Shown piece after piece: positions 42,818 to 48,859 of a DNA stretch of 64,000 bases. Position numbers and translations under genes: made by a program. Under the pieces are notes generated by a model. It saw nothing but the letters and a program-made list of their open reading frames with translations, did no database searches and had not been told where the DNA came from. Positions within the stretch are counted from its first letter, which is position 1, and each line of letters starts with the position of its first letter. Origin of the DNA: Streptomyces sp. NBC_00704 (lineage in GTDB: Bacteria; Actinomycetota; Actinomycetes; Streptomycetales; Streptomycetaceae); assembly GCF_036226605.1 (NCBI RefSeq), contig NZ_CP109000.1:6134501-6198500 (forward strand), given 5' to 3'.

Positions 42818-42848
42818 AGGGCTGCACCCCTCACCGGGGTGCGGCCCT
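42818..42848 (+). terminator. Terminator of the dut-DUF3710 operon
   Basis: AGGGCTGCACCCC pairs with GGGGTGCGGCCCT (one wobble) around TCACC, 63 bp after the stop. Confidence 0.8.
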
Positions 42849-42891
42849 TCGCCATGCCCCCGGCTGTCCGCACATCAGCGTGCGGGAAGGC

Positions 42892-42920
42892 TTGACGCGT
42901 CATTGGTCTGAACCTACGGT
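42892..42920 (+). promoter_or_regulatory. Vegetative-type promoter of the alginate-lyase-like gene
   Basis: TTGACG (42892-42897) and TACGGT (42915-42920) with a 17-bp spacer fit a HrdB-type promoter. Confidence 0.6.
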
Positions 42921-42987
42921 CTCCGCTCAACGCCTGAGTTCACAAGGGCGCTCTGTGTTCACATACAGGAACAAGATCGGAGCCTCC

Positions 42988-44169
42988 GTGCGTCGAGCCG
43001 CATTCCTCGTGACCCTCACCTCGCTGGCCGTCGTGGGCGCCCTGGCGTCCCCGGACCCCTCACCGGCGCAAGCCGCCCCGGCCATCTTCGCCCACCCCGG
43101 AGTGACCGTCTCCCGAGGGCAACTGGACTTCGTCCGGGCCAAGGTCGACGCCTCGGCCCAGCCGTGGAAGGGAGCCTTCGACCAGCTCCTGGCGAGCAAG
43201 TACGCCGACCTGAACCGCACGCCCAAGCCCCGTGCCGTCGTCGAGTGCGGGTCCTACTCCAACCCGAACCACGGCTGCACGGACGAACGCGAAGACGCCC
43301 TCGCCGCCTACACCGACGCCCTCGCCTGGTACATCACACGGGACGAGCGGTACGCCAGGAAGGCCATCGCGCTGATGGACGCCTGGTCGGGCGTCATCAC
43401 CGACCACACCGACAGCAACGCCCCGCTGCAGACCGGCTGGGCGGGCTCCACCTGGCCGAGGGCCGCCGAGATCGTCAAGTACACGTACCCGGGCAACTGG
43501 GCGAACTCCGCACGCTTCGCGACCATGCTGCGCGACGTGTACCTGCCCGAGGTGATCAACGGCTCGAACTCCAACGGCAACTGGGAGCTGTCCATGACGG
43601 AGGCCGCCGTCGGCATCTCCGTCTTCCTGGAGGACAAGGCCTCGTACGACAAGGCCATGGCGAAGTTCCGCACCCGCACCGCCGCCTACGTCTACCTCGC
43701 CTCCGACGGCGAGCTCCCGAAGACCGTGCCCAGTCAGAACCTGAACACCCGCGCCAAGATCGTCGCCTACTGGCAGGGACAGAGCACCTTCGTCACCGGG
43801 CTGACCCAGGAGACCTGCCGGGATCTCACCCACACCGGGTACGGCGTCTCCGCGATCTCCCACGTCGCCGAGACCAGCCGGATCCAGGGCCAGGACCTGT
43901 ACGGCACCGACGTGGGCGAGCGACTGCGGCAGGCGCTCGGCTTCCAGGCCAAGTACCAGCTCGGCGCCGCCGTCCCGAGCTGGCTGTGCGGCGGTTCCCT
44001 GAAGCAGGAACTCGGCCCCGTCACGGAGGTCGGCTACAACGCGCTGCACAACCGGCTGGGCATCGCGATGAGCAACACCCAGACGCTGACCCTGCGGAAC
44101 CGCCCGGCCGGCAGCAACAACCTCTTCGTCGCCTGGGAGACCCTGACCCACGGGGACAATCCCGCGTGA
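42988..44169 (+). CDS. Secreted alginate-lyase-family protein
   Basis: About 393 residues. A signal peptide starts MRRAAFLVTLTSLAVVGALA and is probably cleaved after AQAA near residue 32. The mature all-helical domain belongs to the alginate lyase (PL5-like, toroid) superfamily: RAVVECGSYSNPNHGC, YARKAIALMDAWSG, NGNWELSMTEAAVGISVFLE, and TGYGVSAISHVAETSRIQGQ. Polysaccharide cleavage outside the cell is inferred; the true substrate is unknown. GTG 42988 gives a standard signal peptide with CGGAG upstream. GTG 42955, with AAGGG, is also possible and would add 11 residues. Confidence 0.85.
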   Translation: MRRAAFLVTLTSLAVVGALASPDPSPAQAAPAIFAHPGVTVSRGQLDFVRAKVDASAQPWKGAFDQLLASKYADLNRTPKPRAVVECGSYSNPNHGCTDEREDALAAYTDALAWYITRDERYARKAIALMDAWSGVITDHTDSNAPLQTGWAGSTWPRAAEIVKYTYPGNWANSARFATMLRDVYLPEVINGSNSNGNWELSMTEAAVGISVFLEDKASYDKAMAKFRTRTAAYVYLASDGELPKTVPSQNLNTRAKIVAYWQGQSTFVTGLTQETCRDLTHTGYGVSAISHVAETSRIQGQDLYGTDVGERLRQALGFQAKYQLGAAVPSWLCGGSLKQELGPVTEVGYNALHNRLGIAMSNTQTLTLRNRPAGSNNLFVAWETLTHGDNPA

Positions 44170-44229
44170 ACCGATGCGGGGGGCTCATCCGATGAAGGGC
44201 TGAGGGGCCACGACGTCCGCCGGCGTCGA

Positions 44230-44250
44230 GGGTGCACCGGCGGCGCACCC
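44230..44250 (+). terminator. Possible terminator after the alginate-lyase-like gene
   Basis: GGGTGC (44230-44235) and GCACCC (44245-44250) pair, with CGAGG/CCTCG flanks able to extend the fold. Confidence 0.4.
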
Positions 44251-44334
44251 CGCCCCTCGGTCCGTCCCCCCGTACCGCAGGCGCCGGCCGCCAGGCAGAC
44301 GCCGCACGGACAGCGATGAGAAGAGAGGAAGACA

Positions 44335-44622
44335 ATGAGCCCATGGCACGCGGAAGACGTCAGCAGGCCTTCGCATGCGTACCCACCCGACACCCGCGTC
44401 CTCCGCGGCACCTCAGCATCCGTGACACCCGCACCATCCGTGACACCCGCAGTATCCGTGGCACCCGCACCACCCGGGGCACCCGCAACATCCGTGGCAC
44501 CCGTTCCACCCACGACATCCGAGAGGCAGGCCGCATGCAGAGCCCGGCCGGGGGGACGCCCCAGGCTCCCACGAGGGTGCTCGTCGTCGACGGCGAGCCG
44601 CAGACCGCGCGCGCCCTCGTGA
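44335..44622 (+). other. Possible short reading frame over the repeat (95 aa), doubtful
   Basis: An ATG at 44335 has the best-placed ribosome site here (GAGAGGAAG). It opens a 95-residue frame starting MSPWHAEDVSRPSHAYPPDT, with a Val/Pro/Ala repeat. The frame differs from the regulator gene and overlaps its first 88 bases. No homology is recognised. It may be a leader peptide or a spurious frame carried by the repeat. Confidence 0.25.
44417..44524. repeat. 18-bp tandem repeat, six units
   Basis: Units at 44417, 44435, 44453, 44471, 44489 and 44507 follow CATCCGTGRCACCCGCAC; the first three are nearly identical and the last is decayed. It lies directly before the atypical response-regulator gene. 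Open reading in two frames gives TRxIRD-type or VTPAPS-type peptide repeats. Confidence 0.9.
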
Positions 44623-45335
44623 CCGGCCTCCGGGCCCGCGGCCACGAGGTCGACATCGCGCACGACGGCGTCACCGCGCTCCGGCTCGCCGCGGCCCGCC
44701 ACCCGGACGTGGTCCTCCTCGATCCCGGACTGCCCGACATGGACGGACCCGAGGCGATCAGAAAGCTGCGCGCCCGGACCGGCGCGCCGATCCTGGTCCT
44801 GTCCGCCGGCCACTCCTCGGACGAGGGTGACGACAAGGGCGAGGTTGACGACGAGGGTGACGGCGAGGGTGAGGCCAAGGGCGACCGGGAGGACGAGGCC
44901 CGGAGGGTGCGGGCCGAGGCGCTCGGGGCGGGCGCGGACGACTGCCTCACCGAACCCTTCGGCGTGGACGACGTGCTCGCCCGGCTACGGGCCGCCGTCC
45001 ACCGCGCCGAAGCCGCTGACGGCAGCGAGGCCGAGGTCCTGGTGGAGACCGACGGGTTCACCGTCGACCTCGCCGCGCGGAAGGTGTACCGGGCAGACAA
45101 GGAGGTGAGGCTGACGCCCACGGAGTGGCGGCTGCTGGAGGTGCTGGTGCGCAACACCGGCCGTCTGGTCGGCCAGAGGCAGTTGCTCCAGGAGGTGTGG
45201 GGGCCGTCATACGGGACGGAGACGAACTACCTGCGGGTGTACATGGCGCAGCTCAGACGCAAGCTCGAGGCGAACCCCTCGCATCCGAGACATTTCGTCA
45301 CCGAACCCGGCACGGGGTACCGGTTCGAACGGTAG
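44535..45335 (+). CDS. Atypical OmpR/KdpE-like response regulator with acidic insertion
   Basis: About 266 residues. The receiver begins RVLVVDGEPQTARALVTGLR and has a phospho-Asp candidate in DVVLLDPGLPDMDG. The acidic pair is altered to DGE, and the conserved Lys of the TKPF motif is Glu (CLTEPFG). An about 30-residue Asp/Glu/Gly/Lys insertion (DEGDDKGEVDDEGDGEGEAK and following) follows strand 4. The winged-helix domain (VRLTPTEWRLLEVLVRNTGR, ending VTEPGTGYRFER) is normal. No kinase is adjacent. ATG 44535 is chosen with GAGAGGCAGG upstream; in-frame ATGs further upstream (for example 44343) would translate the tandem repeat. Confidence 0.82.
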   Translation: MQSPAGGTPQAPTRVLVVDGEPQTARALVTGLRARGHEVDIAHDGVTALRLAAARHPDVVLLDPGLPDMDGPEAIRKLRARTGAPILVLSAGHSSDEGDDKGEVDDEGDGEGEAKGDREDEARRVRAEALGAGADDCLTEPFGVDDVLARLRAAVHRAEAADGSEAEVLVETDGFTVDLAARKVYRADKEVRLTPTEWRLLEVLVRNTGRLVGQRQLLQEVWGPSYGTETNYLRVYMAQLRRKLEANPSHPRHFVTEPGTGYRFER

Positions 45336-45398
45336 GTCCCACACCTGGGCGGGGAGGCGGGCGACCGGCGCGGGTACGGGTCTGCCGGCAGGCCCCGG

Positions 45399-45410
45399 TA
45401 CGCTTCAGAT
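45399..45410 (+). promoter_or_regulatory. Leaderless-type promoter, OB-fold gene
   Basis: TACGCT (45399-45404) is followed by six bases and ATG 45411. Confidence 0.6.
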
Positions 45411-45809
45411 ATGAGCGCTGTTCCTCGTTCCGAAAAGCCGGTGGGCCGGTTCCGGCGCATGCTCGACCGGCTCTCCTCGTCGCAGGAGGACCTGGAGTCC
45501 GAGGAGCTGCGTGAGGACTCCGAGACGGCGGGCTGCACGCGGATCGGGGATTGCCGGGACCGGCAGATCGTCACCGTTACTGGTACCTTGCGCACGGTCA
45601 CCCTGCGGCCGCGCGCCGGAGTCCCGGCGCTGGAGGCCGAGCTGTTCGACGGCAGCGCGGCACTCGACGTGGTGTGGCTGGGCAGGCGCTCCATCGTGGG
45701 CATAGAACCGGGGCGCAAGCTCATAGCATCGGGCCGGGTCTCCATGAGCCGGGGCCGCCGGGTGCTGTTCAACCCCAAGTACGAACTGAGACCCCTGGGT
45801 AGGGAGTAG
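45411..45809 (+). CDS. OB-fold nucleic-acid-binding protein
   Basis: A 132-residue protein with a helical basic N-terminus (VGRFRRMLDRLSSSQEDLES) and a tRNA_anti-type OB fold from about residue 45 (RQIVTVTGTLRTVTLRPRAG, FDGSAALDVVWLG, LIASGRVSMSRGRRVLFNPK). RNA or DNA binding is inferred from the fold. It is three bases from the DUF3159 gene and conserved beside it in actinobacteria. Confidence 0.87.
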   Translation: MSAVPRSEKPVGRFRRMLDRLSSSQEDLESEELREDSETAGCTRIGDCRDRQIVTVTGTLRTVTLRPRAGVPALEAELFDGSAALDVVWLGRRSIVGIEPGRKLIASGRVSMSRGRRVLFNPKYELRPLGRE

Positions 45810-45812
45810 CCG

Positions 45813-46586
45813 GTGACGTCGCTCGACAAGCCGACCGAAGACACGACCGCGGAGGACAAGGCCGCGGCCGATGCCCGGGCGGTGACCGAGGCCGCGCTGT
45901 TCGAGGCATTCGGCGGGGTCCGCGGAATGGTCGAGACGGTGGTGCCCGGCCTGGTCTTCGTCACGATCTTCACGATCAACAAGAACCTGCACATGTCCGC
46001 GATCGCCGCCCTCGCGGTGTCGCTGGCCCTGGTCGTGGTCCGCCTGGCGATGAGGGACACGGTCAAGCACGCGTTCAGCGGGGTCTTCGGCGTCGCGTTC
46101 GGCGTCGTCTTCGCGATGATGACCGACAACGCCAAGGCCTTCTACCTGCCCGGCATGCTCTACACGCTGGGTCTGGCGCTCGCCTACATCGTCACGACCC
46201 TGTGCGGGGTCCCTCTGATCGGGCTGATCCTGGGGCCGGTCTTCAAGGAGAACCTCTCCTGGCGGACCCGCAATCCGGGGCGCAAGAAGGCCTACGCCAA
46301 GGCCAGTTGGGCGTGGGGGCTGATCTTGCTCGCCAAGTGCGCGATCCTCTTCCCCCTCTACTGGTGGGCGGACACCGAGCAGCTGGGCTGGGTGCTGGTG
46401 GCCCTCAAGATCCCGCCGTTCCTGCTCGCCGTCTGGCTGACCTGGGTCTTCCTGGGGAAGGCGCCCGCGCCGATCGACGTGTTCGCGGAGATGGAGGCGG
46501 CGGAGAAGGCAGAGGCCGCCGCCGCTGCCGCGGGGGCTGAGGCTGAGGCGTCGGAGGCCGGTGGGCGGCACCGTCGGGAGGGATAG
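45813..46586 (+). CDS. DUF3159 family integral membrane protein
   Basis: 257 residues with about five or six membrane segments, such as MVETVVPGLVFVTIFTINKN, GIFGVAFGVVFAMM-like (here GVFGVAFGVVFAMM) and WGLILLAKCAILFPLYWWAD. A loop RNPGRKKAYAKASWAWG and an Ala/Glu-rich cytoplasmic tail are also present. Function is unknown; weak resemblance to intracellular septation protein A-type membrane proteins is possible. GTG 45813 has GGGAG upstream. Convergent with the TrkA operon across a repeat-rich 476-bp gap. Confidence 0.88.
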   Translation: MTSLDKPTEDTTAEDKAAADARAVTEAALFEAFGGVRGMVETVVPGLVFVTIFTINKNLHMSAIAALAVSLALVVVRLAMRDTVKHAFSGVFGVAFGVVFAMMTDNAKAFYLPGMLYTLGLALAYIVTTLCGVPLIGLILGPVFKENLSWRTRNPGRKKAYAKASWAWGLILLAKCAILFPLYWWADTEQLGWVLVALKIPPFLLAVWLTWVFLGKAPAPIDVFAEMEAAEKAEAAAAAAGAEAEASEAGGRHRREG

Positions 46587-46620
46587 TTCCCGGCGCCGGG
46601 GCGACCGCCCCAGGAGCTGC

Positions 46621-46780
46621 CGTCCGGCTGACAGCTCAACCGTCCAGCCGACAGTGCAACCAACCGACTGACAGCGCAACCGTCGGGCTGACAGCGCAAC
46701 TGACCGACTGACAGTGCAACCAACCGGCTGACAGCGCAACCGCGCGGCTGGAAGCTCGACGGCGCGGCGCAAAGCGCGAC
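46621..46780. repeat. 20-bp tandem repeat array A, six clear units plus decayed ones
   Basis: Units begin at 46621, 46641, 46661, 46681, 46701 and 46721 with consensus CRWCCGRCTGACAGYGCAAC. Units at 46741 and 46761 are degenerate. The period is exactly 20 bp. It begins 34 bp after the DUF3159 stop. Confidence 0.92.
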
Positions 46781-46799
46781 TGTGGCTGCCCGGCAACCG

Positions 46800-46835
46800 C
46801 TTGGGGGCGCCCGGAGATCTCCAAGCGCCCCCAAG
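46800..46835. terminator. Hairpin between convergent DUF3159 and TrkA genes
   Basis: CTTGGGGGCGC (46800-46810) and GCGCCCCCAAG (46825-46835) form a perfect 11-bp stem with a 14-base loop, between two repeat arrays. Confidence 0.8.
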
Positions 46836-46920
46836 TCGTATCCCTCGGCCGTCCCCGTCCCCGTCGCCGCACCCTCGGGCCGAACCGAACGGATGCGGAC
46901 CGAACGGATTTGGACCGAAC

Positions 46921-46980
46921 CGGATCGTCCCGTCGCGAACCGGATGGTCCCGCCGCGATCCGGATGGTCCCGCCGCGATC
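46921..46980. repeat. 20-bp tandem repeat array B, three units
   Basis: CGGATCGTCCCGTCGCGAAC, then CGGATGGTCCCGCCGCGATC twice, at 46921, 46941 and 46961. Related GGACCGAACGGAT copies precede it (46886-46920) and GGATCCGGCCCGAC copies follow. The sequence is unrelated to array A but has the same period. Confidence 0.88.
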
Positions 46981-47062
46981 CGGCCCGACTGGATCCGGCC
47001 CGACCCGGCCCGGCCCAGCCCGCTCAGGTAGGGAACGGACCGGACCGACCGGACCGCCGGGC

Positions 47063-47743
47063 TCAGCTCCTGGTGTCGTCGTCCTTGCGGACCGACAGCA
47101 GGTCCTCCAGTTGCTCCTCTCGGGCCTGGGCGGCCACGAAGAGCAGTTCGTCGCCCGGTTCCAGCGAGTCCTCGCGGGTCGGGGTCAGGACGCGGGTGCC
47201 GCGAATGATCGTGACGAGGGAGGTGTCCTCCGGCCATTCCACGTCGCCGACCTGGGTGCCGGCCAGGGCCGACTCCTCGGGCAGGGTCAGTTCGACGAGG
47301 TTGGCGTCGCCGTGGCTGAAGCGGAGCAGCCGGACCAGGTCGCCGACGCTCACCGCTTCCTCGACCAGGGCCGACATCAGACGCGGGGTCGACACGGCCA
47401 CGTCGACGCCCCATGACTCGTTGAAGAGCCATTCGTTCTTCGGGTTGTTGACGCGGGCGACGACGCGCGGGACGCCGTATTCCGTCTTGGCCAGCAGCGA
47501 GACGACCAGGTTGACCTTGTCGTCGCCGGTGGCGGCGATCACGACGTTGCAGCGCTGGAGCGCCGCCTCGTCCAGGGAGGTGATCTCGCAGGCGTCGGCC
47601 AGCAGCCACTCGGCCTGGGGGACGCGCTCGACCGAGATGGCGGTCGGCGCCTTGTCGACGAGGAGGACCTCGTGGCCGTTCTCCAGCAGTTCGCCGGCGA
47701 TCGAACGTCCGACGGCGCCGGCTCCGGCAATGGCGACCCTCAT
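47063..47743 (-). CDS. TrkA/RCK family potassium-transport regulator (second gene)
   Basis: 226 residues. A Rossmann RCK_N domain with IAGAGAVGRSIAG (GxGxxG) and acidic end VDK is followed by an RCK_C domain from about 140 (VELTLPEESALAGTQVGDVE). It binds NAD(H) or a nucleotide and gates a potassium channel or transporter. ATG 47743 overlaps the stop of the upstream trkA-type gene by 4 bp. It corresponds by position to CeoC/CeoB-type proteins of mycobacteria. No TrkH/KtrB pore gene is nearby. Confidence 0.9.
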   Translation of the reverse strand: MRVAIAGAGAVGRSIAGELLENGHEVLLVDKAPTAISVERVPQAEWLLADACEITSLDEAALQRCNVVIAATGDDKVNLVVSLLAKTEYGVPRVVARVNNPKNEWLFNESWGVDVAVSTPRLMSALVEEAVSVGDLVRLLRFSHGDANLVELTLPEESALAGTQVGDVEWPEDTSLVTIIRGTRVLTPTREDSLEPGDELLFVAAQAREEQLEDLLSVRKDDDTRS

Positions 47744-48411
47744 CGGTGACCGTCCTCCTTGGGACCCTCGGCGAACGAGGCCTCGACCTTCTCGACCTCG
47801 TCGGTGCGCAGCATCACGTGCACCAGGTCGCCCTCCTGGAGGACCGTCTGCGAGCTGGGCAGGATCGCCTCGCCCAGGCGGGTCAGGAACGCCACGCGCA
47901 CGCCCGTCTCCTCCTGGAGCGTGCTGATCTTGTGGCCGACCCAGGACGCGGCGGTGTGCACCTCGGCGAGCTGGACGCCGCCGGTGGGGTCGCGCCACAG
48001 CGGCTCCGCGCCCGAGGGCAGCAGCCGGCGCAGCATCTGGTCGGCCGTCCAGCGGACGGTGGCGACGGTGGGGATGCCCAGCCGCTGGTAGACCTCGGCG
48101 CGGCGCGGGTCGTAGATCCGGGCGGCGACGTTCTCGATGCCGAACATCTCGCGGGCCACGCGGGCCGCGATGATGTTGGAGTTGTCACCGCTGGAGACAG
48201 CGGCGAACGCGCCGGCCTCCTCGATCCCCGCCTCGCGCAGGGTGTCCTGGTCGAAGCCGACGCCGGTGACACGACGGCCGCCGAAACCGGAGCCGAGTCG
48301 TCGGAAGGCGGTGGGGTCCTGGTCGATCACGGCGACCGTGTGCCCCTGTTGCTCCAGGGTCTGCGCGAGAGCGGAACCCACTCTGCCGCAGCCCATGATG
48401 ACGATGTGCAC
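47740..48411 (-). CDS. TrkA/RCK family potassium-transport regulator (first gene)
   Basis: 223 residues. RCK_N has IVIMGCGRVGSALAQTLEQQ and the nucleotide-binding acid in VIDQD. RCK_C runs from about 140 (VAFLTRLGEAILPSSQTVLQ). GTG 48411 has GGAAGGACGG upstream. It forms an operon with the second TrkA gene and is divergent from the KimA-like transporter, which makes that transporter a candidate partner alongside distant Trk channels. Confidence 0.9.
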   Translation of the reverse strand: MHIVIMGCGRVGSALAQTLEQQGHTVAVIDQDPTAFRRLGSGFGGRRVTGVGFDQDTLREAGIEEAGAFAAVSSGDNSNIIAARVAREMFGIENVAARIYDPRRAEVYQRLGIPTVATVRWTADQMLRRLLPSGAEPLWRDPTGGVQLAEVHTAASWVGHKISTLQEETGVRVAFLTRLGEAILPSSQTVLQEGDLVHVMLRTDEVEKVEASFAEGPKEDGHR

Positions 48412-48579
48412 GACCGTCCTTCCGAGGTCAACAAGTAAAGAAGTCCATAAATTTTCCGGCCTGGCCATGGCGCTCGGCCCCGAACAGGGTCTCAGACCGC
48501 CGCCCAAGCTACACAGGCGCGGTCCTCGCAGGGCACCCCCGTGCACGGTCGGCGCGCGGTTCGCCCGCTCCGGGCCCGC

Positions 48580-48675
48580 TCAGCGCCTGCTGATGCTCCA
48601 GACGCTGAGGAAGGTAAGGATTCCGAGGCCGACGAGGGTGCCGACGGCGCCGATGATCTCCGCGGTCGTGTGCAT
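48580..48675 (-). CDS. 31-residue single-span membrane peptide
   Basis: A tiny gene encoding MHTTAEIIGAVGTLVGLGIL and then TFLSVWSISRR. It has one hydrophobic helix (about residues 6-26) and a positive C-terminus, suggesting that the C-terminus faces the cytoplasm. The ribosome site GGAGG lies five bases before the ATG. It is on the same strand as, and 168 bp upstream of, the TrkA pair, and divergent from the KimA-like gene. Small hydrophobic peptides such as KdpF stabilise potassium transporters, so such a role is an appealing guess without direct evidence. Confidence 0.7.
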   Translation of the reverse strand: MHTTAEIIGAVGTLVGLGILTFLSVWSISRR

Positions 48676-48845
48676 GGAGCCTCCGGGGGGCGTCAGCGGG
48701 CGGGGGATTGTCATATAGCCATGACGATCCGCGAGGCTGCGGAATCCGCAACCCGGGCCCGGCCGATTTCACCCGAGAGGCAGACGCGGCGGCCTGTCAC
48801 CCGGCTGAGCCCGGGGGAGGGTGGGCGGTCCCGTGTTCGAAGGCC

Positions 48846-48859
48846 TACGATCCTCTGTT
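48846..48859 (+). promoter_or_regulatory. Leaderless-type promoter, KimA-like transporter
   Basis: TACGAT (48846-48851) is followed by eight bases and GTG 48860. Confidence 0.55.

Noticed and set aside
46621..46980. CRISPR array
   Set aside because: The repeats are 20 bp head to tail with no unique spacers, and no cas genes are present.
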